In this document: piece after piece, positions 1 through 10,241 of the stretch | How the letters are laid out: each line of letters begins with the position of its first letter | How positions within the stretch are numbered: position 1 is the first letter of the stretch | DNA from: Hybos culiciformis | Lineage: Eukaryota > Arthropoda > Insecta > Diptera > Hybotidae | Direction: 5' to 3' | NCBI GenBank assembly: GCA_964007475.1 | Contig: OZ023274.1 | Location: forward strand, 85,703,936 to 85,767,935 | Length of the DNA stretch: 64,000 nt | Translations under genes and position numbers: made by a program | Notes under the pieces: model-generated | What the model was told of the DNA's origin: nothing | Seen by the model: only the letters and a program-made list of their open reading frames with translations | Databases searched by the model: none

Positions 1-539
1 GATTACAAACTTCAAAAAAAAAAAAAAATTCTTTGCTTTCATTTATTTTTATGCTTATATTTATATTTTATATAGTGTACATAACTAAATAGATAATAAA
101 TATTATAAATAAATTATCTAATTTTCTCATCTTCGTATGAGTGTTTTTCTTCTTTTTATTTATTTTTTTTTTTGCGAATAACATCCTCTGATACTGCTGA
201 AAAGTACTATGGAAAACAAAACAGGGGAAAAAAAATTAGACAGAAAATTTATCGTTTCATTTGCAGAAAAAAAATTAATGTGAATTGAAGAAAGAAAAAA
301 AAAACATTTATATTAACACAAATTTTTATTTTTATTTTCTAGCAAAAATAAATTTTTATTTATTTATATATTTTTTTTTAAATAAAAACAAAACAATTGT
401 TTTTTTTTTGTCTGTGTTAAAATGGTCTGTAAAAATTAAGATTGATTTTAAATGAACAAAAATTTAATATTAAAATTACAAGTTTGCTATTTTTTAATAT
501 TCTTAAAATTAATCAAAATTCTTTTACTTTTTATTTCAG
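1..539 (+). other. Intron (upstream part), no gene seen
   Basis: AT-rich sequence with poly-A and poly-T runs, ending in the acceptor TTTATTTCAG at 530-539. No exon for the first half of the following Ig domain is visible, so that exon lies before the window. The many short ORFs here look like chance. Confidence 0.7.
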
Positions 540-713
540 AAAATCGTAAGGACACTACAGATGAAGTGAGTAGTAAAAGATTTACAACAACATCTCGTCT
601 AACATTAAAACCAACATCGAATGATGATTATACTGAGTACACTTGTCAAGCAAAACATAAAGCATTGCCACCAGATATGCCAATGAGATCAACTGTTCAA
701 CTTTCTGTACTAT
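540..713 (+). CDS. sns: sns-like exon: C-terminal half of Ig domain w1
   Basis: The exon runs between a TTTATTTCAG acceptor and a GTAAGT donor, phase 1 to phase 1 (174 bp). It encodes the D to G strands of an Ig domain: TSRLTLKP, then the F-strand motif YTCQAKH with its cysteine, then a G strand ending in QLSVL. The first half, with the partner cysteine and tryptophan, is on an exon outside the window. The last base joins AT of the next exon to give a Tyr. Confidence 0.85.
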
Positions 714-3609
714 GTAAGTTTATTCTTAGTTAAAAATTATTAGGGTGTGTTTTCATTTAAATAATTGAGAATTCAATTAATATTGCATATTTTTAGGCAT
801 TCATAGAAAATCTTAAGTGAATAATAAAAGATAATATAAATAGAAAAAATGGTAGAAAGAAATTTAAAATTCGTATTAAGTCTTTTTCTTCAAAAAATAA
901 TACAAATCACTTTTTATAGTACATAATGTTTTTAATTCAAGTTAACATTCCAATTTGATTGTTTCAATATAATATTGTAGCAGTAGAACCAGCAAAAATT
1001 TAAATCTACGACTATCCTGGGGACTATAAATTAAAATCTATTTTAAAATAAACAAAACTCTTAGATTTTAAATGTTTCATAGTATTTAAAATTTAATACA
1101 CAAAATTAGGATTATTGGTATTTTATATTCTCAAATAACATAAAAACATATAAAATTTGTATATAAATTTATATTTTTCAAAGGTATGATATTATTGAAA
1201 TTTTATCTTCGAATTCCAATTTAATTAGTATTTATTTTGGGGTTAGATAATTTTTTGAACTATTGAGATTTATCACATTGAAAAATCTCAAATTTATGAT
1301 ATTCTATAATACGCACCATATTAATCGAAATACATAATCATATAATATTATATTTGTTATATAGAAAAACGTATTCATTTATTTTCTATTTGTAGGTATT
1401 AATAAAAACATATATTTTTTCATTAATCCTACTTAAATTATGTTGTACCCTTAAATAATAAATAGGAATTTTTCAATCGCTTATGCAATTTATTATAAAC
1501 AATATTATATACTTATCCATGCATAAATATTATTATCTTGAAGTTTGAAAGAATTAACTATATGTTGTTTTTTTTCAAAATCTAATATTTTATCATTTCA
1601 TTTCAATCAAATTCAATAGTCATTGAATAATATCATATCATATATAAATTTTGAACAAAAAATAGATTTTCCAATATAGTTTTCTTCAGGCACCATTAAA
1701 TTAATACACTGAATTGTCTATTAAATTTGAAGAAAAAACTACTATACATAATTTGTGTATAATATAGTGTCAATAAAAGTTAACATCTTGTCGTGGGGCT
1801 ACAATTTTTGACTTATACATGTAATATGCATGTATATATGCATCATCACTATTTGATGAAAAAAAAAGACCCAAATCAAATTATATATAAATTATAGTGT
1901 TTATACAAATATACAACATATCAATTTATTCTAAGAATAAAGATATTTTAATTAAAATTATTGTTTGCCTAATTCTTCTCGAATAAATAGAAGAATTTAT
2001 AATATTGATTCTCTAAGGCTTTTGATATATTTAATTATAATTTTAATAAATTCTATTCAAAAACATATAGGTACGAAATAATAATAATAATTTAATATAT
2101 AATGAGCACGCATCATATATAGAAATGTTATGTATTGTATAAGCAAACATTATATGTATCCTCAAATTTATATTTGAAAATATATAACATTTTTTAATAA
2201 TGTTAAACCATTTACCATTAATTTAAATGGAACATTTAATACTATTATATTTTTCTTTTTTTTTCTATTTCCATATATTTTTATATTTACTTTATTTATA
2301 TGTATTTATGGTAAATTTTGGTGAGATAACAAAAACACACCAATGAAAGTCAAAGCTTAATACTATTTAAGCAAGCAACTTCCTATTTAAGTATGCAACT
2401 TCCTTTATTCTTTATGTTTAAAATATCTCTTGCCATCGAAGAATAATTCTATAGAATATAACGCTTCTAAACCAAAATTTCAAATATATTTCGAAATCTT
2501 AATTCAATAAGAAATAAGTGTACTATTTTATTATTCTTGCTTGATACACTATCAAGAACTGGTCAGAAAACTAAGAAAAACAGAATAATACCTTTGTTTT
2601 GTACGTGTTTATTGTAAGATAATTTCATAAAAAATATTATGTAACTTAAGTAGATGTCTGTTTTGGCGAAAGAAATTTATTAGAATGAGAAACTTTTCAT
2701 TATTATAATATAATAGTTGGAAAATATTATGTAAAAAATTTATTTGTTTACTAAATAAATGTTGTTTTTACAAAATCTCTACGAAAAATTAAACTGCCTG
2801 TATTATGTACATATATACATAATTTTAATTATATTTTCTATAATATATTATTAATGTAAATATGTATATGTATAATTATTTTTTAACGTGAGAAATTTTG
2901 TACAAAATTTTCTAACTTAAAAAGGCTTTAACAAACCATGTGTTTAAAGCTCCATATTGCGATATTATTTCATATCGCCCACAATATGAAATTATAATTA
3001 TATTGTACCTACATATATACCTAAATACTACATAGGATTTTGTACAACGAAATATTTTGGAATTAAAATATAATTATTTTTAGACCGTTTTTGAAAATGA
3101 AAAGAATGGACTATACTTTTTCATTAAACGTTCTTCCGTCTGTCCGTCCATTACTAATTACAACATTTTCAACTAATAAGCTCAAGAATAGAATTCTAAG
3201 ATTCTCGAAAAGTGAATATTTAAACGGAGTGTTGAAGAAAACTCTATTTGTAATGTTTAAATTCTTTTCATCCCAACTATTATTTTGATATTCACTTCAT
3301 ACATGCGAAAAGGAACATAAAATTGAATGTGAAATAAACGGACCTATGCTCTCCATTTATGACGTACTTTATATTCTACATATACATTTTTTTTTTAACT
3401 AACAATCTTTTTCAACATGAAATGCAAAATTTTTTGTATTCATATGAGTACATACTTTTAGATACATAAATAATTGATAAAAAATTAATGAACATTAAAA
3501 TAAATAAATGAATGGACTTTTTATATGAATTTTAAAATAATCACTAAAAACATATATATTTATTTATATTTATTTTAATTTTTGTATTTTTATATATATA
3601 ATATTTCAG
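714..3609 (+). other. Intron, 2.9 kb
   Basis: AT-rich intron without a supported gene. It holds a 20-bp tandem duplication at 2363-2402 and a small hairpin near 2952-2988 (CATATTG with CAATATG, CGATAT with ATATCG). At about 3134-3170 there is a CCGTCTGTCCGTCC stretch of the kind seen in degenerate dispersed repeats. The 65-residue ORF over 3091-3288 has no recognisable domain. Confidence 0.7.
2363..2402. repeat. 20-bp tandem duplication
   Basis: Two adjacent copies of a 20-bp unit beginning CTATTTAAG and ending GCAACTTC, differing at two bases. Too short to say more than local slippage. Confidence 0.75.
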
Positions 3610-3763
3610 ATCCCCCTGGAACACCGTACATTGAAGGTTATACACAAGGTGAAACATTGAGACGTGGACAATTAGTTGAATTAGTTTGTCGAAGTCGTGG
3701 TGGCAATCCACCTGCACAATTAATTTGGTATAAAAATGGTGCACAAGTTCGTATGACCTACAG
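3610..3763 (+). CDS. sns: sns-like exon: N-terminal half of Ig domain w2
   Basis: Acceptor ATATTTCAG and donor GTAAAT, phase 1 in and phase 2 out. It starts with the linker PPGTPYIEGY, then the B strand LVELVCRSRGGNPP with the first cysteine and the core tryptophan in LIWYKNG. The exon stops inside the domain, and the split Arg codon is completed by the next exon 4.5 kb away. Confidence 0.9.
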
Positions 3764-5339
3764 GTAAATTTAAAATTCATATTTTATCCATTACACATCA
3801 TATAAACAAAAAAAGAAAAAAGTTTAATTAAAAAAGTTCTTTATTTTTTATTTATTTTTTTCATCTACATTTTGACTACAAACGTTTCATATTTATGTAT
3901 GCAATAATAATTATATATTTTTCTTTAATGAAAAAATATAAGTTTGCACACAACATATTAAATGAAGTTTGTTTTAACCTTTTCCATTATCAAGTCTGGT
4001 AGGTTTTTTTTTTTTGCTAAGAACTAAGTTTTTTTTTTTATTTAGCCTTTATTTGGTTTCCATATTATCATATCCTATAATTATTATTTCTTTTGGTTCG
4101 ATCAAATTAATTATTTAGGTCTAAGATAGAATATGAAATCTGTTCAAAGAAATATTTAAACTCTACTATTATGAATATAAATGTTTTTACCAGGTTTGGA
4201 ACATTTTGACCATTGTACCGAATTGACAAAACAAAATCGTAATTAATTAGATAAATTTTTCTTTTTTGACCACTTTCATATGAAAAATGTGTGGATTTCC
4301 AACAATTTTCATTTGCACAGAGATCCATTTGGAATTTCTAACTGAAATAATCAATTGTGTTCTGATTCCCAAAAATATGATATTTTAGTTTCTAATGGAA
4401 TTTTGTTTAAAGAAAAAATATATATATATATAGTTATCAAAATCGATTTTTTTATGAAATATATACTTATTTTCATTTCTTAATTTTCGAACCTCAATTA
4501 ATACTAAAGTATATTGGATTTTAAAAGAGATACAAATTATGTAATATACTCTAGACAGCTTAAGTTTCTTCTATTTTTTTTTTTTTTTTAATATACAAAA
4601 ATTTTTCATCATAAGTTTTAGAAAAAAAAATTTTATTACTTCTACGTCGTAGTTTATTCAAATTTCACTTGAAGAAAAAAAAAAAAAATAATTTTTCTAC
4701 TTATTTGAAAGGAAATCTTCTTCTTTTTAATAAATTTATGTAAGTGATTTTTTAATGAGGAAAAAAAAAAAAAAAGTATTCGAACATTTTTGATGTTTAA
4801 AAAGTTATTAAAAATCCTTTCCTGAATGATAAAAAAAAAAAAAAAATTAATTTGGAGCGACTATTTTCAACTCGAAAAATATTTTCTTTTCTTACTAATT
4901 ATATTTTATATTTTTGAAAATATTTTTTTTTTACCAAATGAATTTTCTTTTTACACCTTTTCTAGTGAAATTATCTTTTTTTTTTTTTTCTCTCTTGCTT
5001 TAGAATTCATAAAGTACCCCTTGAAACATATTTTTCAAAGAAACTAATTGAATCATGTACAAACAATCTCGTTGCATTTTCTTCATTTTTAGAGACAAAA
5101 AAATCCTACTAAAATTTTATATTTTAGTTTTGAAAGTAAAAAGCAATTATATAATAAAATAAAAGAAAAACCTTTTCATTTATTAACAAAAAATTATTTA
5201 AATCTGAAAGCAAAGCATGAAATTCAAAATTATATAATACCTATCGAACCAACAAAATTGTGCCAAAGAATTACGTAATAGAGCAAATTTCATATATCTT
5301 TATTTTCTATTTTTGAGGACACAATTCTTATTAACTCGT

Positions 5340-5890
5340 ACAGGAATTTGTCTGTATATTTCTTTACTATTTTCGACACTCTCGTAGACCCACTTTTCGT
5401 CATCACAGCGAGCTGAAATTTGGCACACAGGTTCATGTCGCGTGACAATTGAAGCTATCAAAATTTGAAGCGGAAATTTCCATGGAAAACCCGGAAAATC
5501 ATTTGAAAATTTGGTAAAAATTTGAGTAGTGATATATCCGTTTTAGGAAAAATGCAAAGTTTTCTGATTTTTCTGAAAAAAATTTCCGGAATTTTCCGAC
5601 TTTTCCGGAAAATTTTCCGGTAGAAAAGTTTTCTAAATTATGCAGGATCAAGTTCCCTATCAACTGGCATCATTACTTTCTCTCCGACAATGGTGAAAAC
5701 TTGCAGAAAAAATCGAAGAAAATTAATGAAAAACGCTTTTCCGGAGTTTTTCCGACCAAGGAAGCGTTTGAGCGTTTTGCAACCTGACACAAAGTTGTAG
5801 AGCGAAATGAATTGTATAAAGTTGCTTTTGCAGAAAACTCCACGGAAAACCCGAAAAAGCGGAAAAATCATCGGAAAAATTTTCATCGAT
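5340..5890. repeat. Degenerate repeat block rich in TTCCGG/CCGGAA
   Basis: The block is richer in G and C than its surroundings. CGGAA or TTCCG occurs about ten times between 5467 and 5885. A CCATGGAAAACCCGGAAAA motif near 5480 recurs in altered form as CCACGGAAAACCCGAAAAA near 5839. The start carries AGCTGAAATTTGGCACACAG, a style often seen in old dispersed insect repeats. Short ORFs across it (minus strand, 5638-5929) have no known domain. I cannot assign a family. Confidence 0.6.
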
Positions 5891-5958
5891 ATGATTAGTC
5901 ATAAAATTGTTTTCAAACATCTCCAGCACATAATAACAATTTAGTTAACGTGAAAAAG

Positions 5959-6106
5959 GCAGAAAATAAAAATAAGTTAAAAACGAGTTTTCCAAAAAAT
6001 CTGAGTCCACCTCTGTGTGTGAAGAAAAAGTTATTATCTACTTTTTCATACGGCCTGGCCTCAGTTTTTTGGAAAACTCGTTTTTAACTTATTTTTAATT
6101 TCTGGC
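5959..6106. repeat. Large imperfect hairpin (about 46-bp arms)
   Basis: The left arm (5959-6005) and right arm (6060-6106) are nearly perfect reverse complements around a shared GTTAAAAACGAGTTTTCC core, with a loop of about 54 bp. Weaker pairing continues outwards. It could be a foldback or MITE-like element, or the ends of a collapsed element. No target duplication was identified. Confidence 0.8.
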
Positions 6107-7637
6107 TTTTTTTGTGTATTATATACAAACGAAATTATTTTCTAAGAATTTCAAATAATCATTTCAGATACATTTTTATAAATCTCAAAACTATTAATTA
6201 GACTTGAATAAATAAAAAAGTAAGTTTAAAAATGTGTACAATTATTGTGTGTAAGCAATATAATTGTATAATATAATTATATTTGGTAGTGTATAGTTTT
6301 TATAGCCTTTTAACATTGAAATATGCATTATATGCGTAATGCACAACTATATCAATGGAGATCTAGGATTTAGAGTCGAATGAGCTTTTCATTTCGATTT
6401 TTTATCAAATTTTATGAAATTTCTCTTACAATTTAAATTTAACTTGTAATGTGTTCGATTAAAAAATTTGATAAGTAAAATAGTTTTTCCAAGATTTAAT
6501 TAAAATGTAAAAAAAAAAAAATTAACTAGAAAGGTAACTTTACTTTAATAAAACTACGTATTTTTAGTTTTTATATTTTTTTTATAATACTATTATTATC
6601 ATTTGGGTCTTCTGATTTTACAATTTCTCCCGAAGAGATACAAAATTTAATAATATAATTTTTTTTTTCAAGTTTTTTAATTTTATTTTTCTTTTTAATT
6701 TCAATTTCATGTCCACATCCTTTTACTTTTTTTTCCAACTTTTTATTTTTTTGCAATTTCACGATATTTTTTATTTTTTATTTCCTGATAAAAACTTTTT
6801 TAATAAAAATATGGACAAATTTCAAATCGTTGAAATTTCTAAATGTGAGATGAAAAAAAAAAAAACAAATTTTCTTTAATTTCAATATTTTTTTTCTGAG
6901 AAATCTTATTTGATAATAAAAGCGTCAAAACGATAAAAAAAAATAAGAAAGTTTTATCAAGTATGGTAATCTAATAGCGCTATTTGAGTCATTTTTAACT
7001 CTTAAAATTTTCTTAAGTAGACTACAAAATAAAATGTTTGTATTTTTGTGAATTTGTTACATTAATAGAATAATTATTAGTATCTGTATGTAATTATTTA
7101 GATATTAGTTATACTTTCTATGGTCGAAATATAAAACATGAATCGAGAGAGAGAGTGATAAAGAATCTCAAAGATAGTTCTGATAGTCCTAAATGAAACG
7201 AAATACTTGCCTTAACTGGTAAATATAAGACGAAATTATCTGAAAACTATCTAACATATTGCAAGATATTTATGTTTTTCTAAGCTCCATATGAAAAAGA
7301 GTAGTTATGAAATTAACTCGATGGAAATTTTTGTTTCTAATTTAAATAAAAAAAAATCATGATGCAAGCAGTTATTTTTTTTATTGTATAGCATAGTACG
7401 TATCTCAAATTTTTTTAAGTTGCAGAATAAAATATGAAAATTGGCAAGATTTTCCTTTTGTGGGAAAAATATAATATTTAAAAAAAGAGAATTTTATGAA
7501 AAACTTTACATCAAATTCAAGAAATTGAAAAGTTGATATGAAAATTATGTTTTAAGGGAAAATTAATATATCCAAGAAGATTAAAATAAAGAAAATATGT
7601 TTTTTCTTAGCGTTTATTTAAATTTCCTAAATTTATT

Positions 7638-7649
7638 TTTATTTCCCTT
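7638..7649 (+). repeat. Target-site duplication, left copy
   Basis: TTTATTTCCCTT here is identical to 8140-8151. The pair brackets the 7650-8139 retrotransposon fragment. Confidence 0.85.
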
Positions 7650-8139
7650 GGTTGGTTGGTTAAGATGGCGAAAACCCTGCTGAACCAACAGGGGTTTCCA
7701 ATTAGCGCTTTCGCACCGTTTTGCTACCATTAACACTCATAACCAAGGCCTAGCGGCGATAATAGAGCTAAATCCAAAATTTGATCACCTCCCTGGGTTT
7801 TGCTAAGGCTAACACATCTACGTCCTCGAGAAGGTAGTTTCCTAATGTGTTGTTTCTAGATCTTGCAAGCGCCGGGCATTTGCAAATAAAATGGACTAAA
7901 GTCTCTTTTTCGTTCTCAAGACCGCAACTGCGGTACTTCTGGTTATAAGGAATACCCAGTCTTGCAGCATGTTCACCAACTGCCCAGTGACCCGTGTAAA
8001 TTGCAGTGATTCTAGAGATGTCTTTCCGAGACATTTTAAGAATCTCTTTTGTTATTTCTTGTCGTATAACGGCCAAGTTTTCCTAGTCGTTCTACATGTA
8101 GATAGCGCCCTCCATCTACTGTTAGCTAGAGATAAGAAG
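7650..8139 (-). mobile_element. 5'-truncated non-LTR retrotransposon fragment
   Basis: A 490-bp insertion, much richer in GC than the intron around it, lies between two copies of a 12-bp duplication. On the minus strand it reads the C-terminal end of a non-LTR polyprotein and then a 3' UTR that ends in a short AACCAACCAAC repeat rather than poly-A. The duplication and the missing 5' end fit target-primed reverse transcription with early termination. The protein style (WAVGEHAARLGI, then a CG...H....C.CPAL knuckle) resembles I/R1/LOA-type elements; I cannot fix the clade. Confidence 0.85.
7768..8076 (-). pseudogene. C-terminal remnant of non-LTR retrotransposon ORF2
   Basis: About 100 residues are readable, from an in-frame TAG just upstream of 8077 to the stop at 7768. 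It contains TGHWAVGEHAARLGIPYN, then a zinc-knuckle-like segment with CGLENEKETLVHFICKCPAL, a tail seen after the RT/RNase H region in I/R1/LOA-like elements. The usual first cysteine of the knuckle (RSC preceded by Tyr) seems to be missing. There is no catalytic domain, so it cannot move on its own. Confidence 0.8.
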
Positions 8140-8151
8140 TTTATTTCCCTT
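8140..8151 (+). repeat. Target-site duplication, right copy
   Basis: TTTATTTCCCTT, identical to 7638-7649. The next base on each side differs, so the duplication is 12 bp. Confidence 0.85.
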
Positions 8152-8245
8152 AAAAAAATACTTATTTTATGATTCGCTACTATATCTTCAACTCTATAGA
8201 ATGTTGATATGATTATTACTCATTGTTTTTATTTTTTATTTTCAG

Positions 8246-8382
8246 AACGAGCGGCAGATTATCCGAAAATCTTTATACATTCACTGCTGAAGCAAGTGAC
8301 AATAAAGCTAGATTCCGTTGCGAAGCGACTAATGTAATGTCTCCAAGTCCATTGAAGACTGAAGTTGAGCTAACTGTGCTGT
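8246..8382 (+). CDS. sns: sns-like exon: C-terminal half of Ig domain w2
   Basis: Acceptor TTATTTTCAG and donor GTAAGT, phase 2 in and phase 1 out. It completes the domain begun at 3610: LYTFTAEASDNKARFRCEATN holds the second cysteine, and the G strand ends EVELTVL. The ASDNKA.F.C spacing is that of an I-set/C2 Ig fold. Confidence 0.9.
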
Positions 8383-9600
8383 GTAAGTATTTTTTTTATT
8401 ATTTTGTTCACAATTTATATATTAATGAGGTTATTATTCTTAATATAAACTCATCAATCCTGTTTGTCGAAAATAAAATTGCATACTATCTGATCTACGA
8501 TGCAGAAACTACAATCATTGTAAATAGTAGTATAAAATGCATATTATATATATAGACTATATTCGTTGTTGGTCGCTATAGTGACCGATATAGAAGAGAA
8601 AGGTTTAATTGAACTTTTATTTAATTTTTGTTTTTTTTTTGTTCACTTCAAAATTCTTTTAAAAAAATATTATATTTTGATCAAAGAATTTTTTTTTCTC
8701 ATGATGTAATCAAAAATTTTTAAAAATTTATAAAAACAATCCAAAAAAAAAAAAAAAGAAGAAAATTAGATGGTTTCTCTAAGACAATCTGCTTTTTTAA
8801 AAACAAGGGGATTAAAATTTCGTTCTTTTGAAAAAAAAAATAAATAAATTTAATCTTCATTTTTTCTAAACTTCAATTTGTAAGATGGTTTTATTTTTTC
8901 CAAAAAAAAAAAAAAAAAACAAATTTAATGCACAATCTTGTTATTAAGAAAAAAAAAATTTTCTCATGTAAACAATTTTCTCCCTTTAATTTTTAATAAT
9001 GACAAAAAAAAATTGATGTGTAATTTACCCCAAAAAAATAAAATAAAAATGCTGATATAACGAGAACAAAAAAATGTCATATTTCGCAAATTGTTGTTTT
9101 ATCACCGCTTCCTTGTTTACAAAAGAAAATTTGTTGTAAATATGTTTTTTCCTTTTATTCTCATTTTGTTTTGAAAATTTCGAGAAAAAAAAAACATACC
9201 TATTTATGTAGTATGTATATAAAAATTACATAAATATGTACTCACATAAATTTCTCGATTAAACCCTAAAGAAAATTACTTTACGGAAAATTACTTTCCT
9301 CCAAAATTTAAATTTTTCATTACACAGTTTGTTCAAAAATTACTAAATACAAGCTTAACGCCATAAATTTAATTTTTATACATTTCCGCAAAGCCAACAC
9401 TGGGTAGTCTTAATTTTATGTCAAAAACAAAATTCAATCTTTTCAGCTCTACTACCTTAAGCTTTAACCCATTCAACCCATGATATTATTAACACTTCAC
9501 GCTGACTTCTAATTACTATCTCTAATTACACGTATCTAAGTTTATATTTTATAGAATTATTTAATTACAGAGTTATCCTTAAATCTAATTCTTATTACAG
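8383..9600 (+). other. Intron, 1.2 kb
   Basis: Very AT-rich, with many A/T homopolymers. No gene or mobile element is recognised. It ends with the acceptor TTCTTATTACAG. Confidence 0.75.
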
Positions 9601-9768
9601 TTGCACCGACTCATGTGTCAATAACAGGAGCATCTGAGGCTCGTGTTGGTGAAACTGTACCATTGACTTGTGTAACAGCTCCATCAAATCCGCCTGCTGA
9701 AATTAAATGGTTAGTTGGTGGAAGACAAATACGTAATGCAACATCAAGGACAGTTGTCAGTCCAGAAG
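9601..9768 (+). CDS. sns: sns-like exon: N-terminal half of Ig domain w3
   Basis: Phase 1 in and phase 1 out. It encodes APTHVSITG, the B strand VPLTCVTAPSNPP with its cysteine, and IKWLVGGRQI with the core tryptophan. The donor is GTGAAA, weaker than the GTAAGT used by most other exons. Confidence 0.88.
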
Positions 9769-10109
9769 GTGAAATTTTGAATTCTTTTTAGTTAAAAATT
9801 TATTCATTATGGATGGAATTTATTCATTACATATTTATTTAAAATTATAATAAAAATATTTTTTTTTAAATATTTTATGACGGAATTAAAAGTTAATAAA
9901 TCAGAATTTTATTAAAAGAATTCCATAAATATTTTCTGCCTTCACAGAATTTGTATGTGATTATTTGTTTTTGTTCAAAATAATTAAATTTTATTATATT
10001 TTTCTAATGAAAAAATTATTTATTCTAGTATGAATTAAATTCTCTTAAATTTAACTTTTATTATTATTATTGTTATTATTATTAAAAATTATTTTTTTTT
10101 TCTCATTAG
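9769..10109 (+). other. Intron, 341 bp
   Basis: A short AT-rich intron inside Ig domain w3, ending in TTTCTCATTAG. Nothing else is seen in it. Confidence 0.75.
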
Positions 10110-10241
10110 GTGGATGGATAACAACATCAAATATAACAGCTGTTGTTGAACCAAATAAACGATCCTTAGTTGCAATTTGTCATGGTTTAAATATGCAACT
10201 GACAGAAAATGTTGTATCAACTCATACAGTTAATGTTTTAT
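10110..10241 (+). CDS. sns: sns-like exon: C-terminal half of Ig domain w3
   Basis: Phase 1 in and phase 1 out, donor GTAAGT. It encodes GWITTSNITAVVEPNKRSL, then VAICHG with the second cysteine, and the G strand THTVNVL. A non-aromatic residue (Ile) precedes the cysteine where Tyr or Phe is usual. Confidence 0.88.

Larger units (their letters stand above)
3764..8245 (+). other. Intron, 4.5 kb, repeat-bearing
   Basis: This intron splits Ig domain w2. Most of it is AT-rich and featureless. It also holds a degenerate repeat block rich in TTCCGG (5340-5890), a large hairpin (5959-6106) and a truncated non-LTR retrotransposon fragment with target-site duplication (7638-8151); these are listed separately. 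Confidence 0.75.

Noticed and set aside
5638..5929. Two overlapping minus-strand ORFs in the TTCCGG-rich block as genes
   Set aside because: They overlap in two frames, have no domain, and follow the repeat words of the block.
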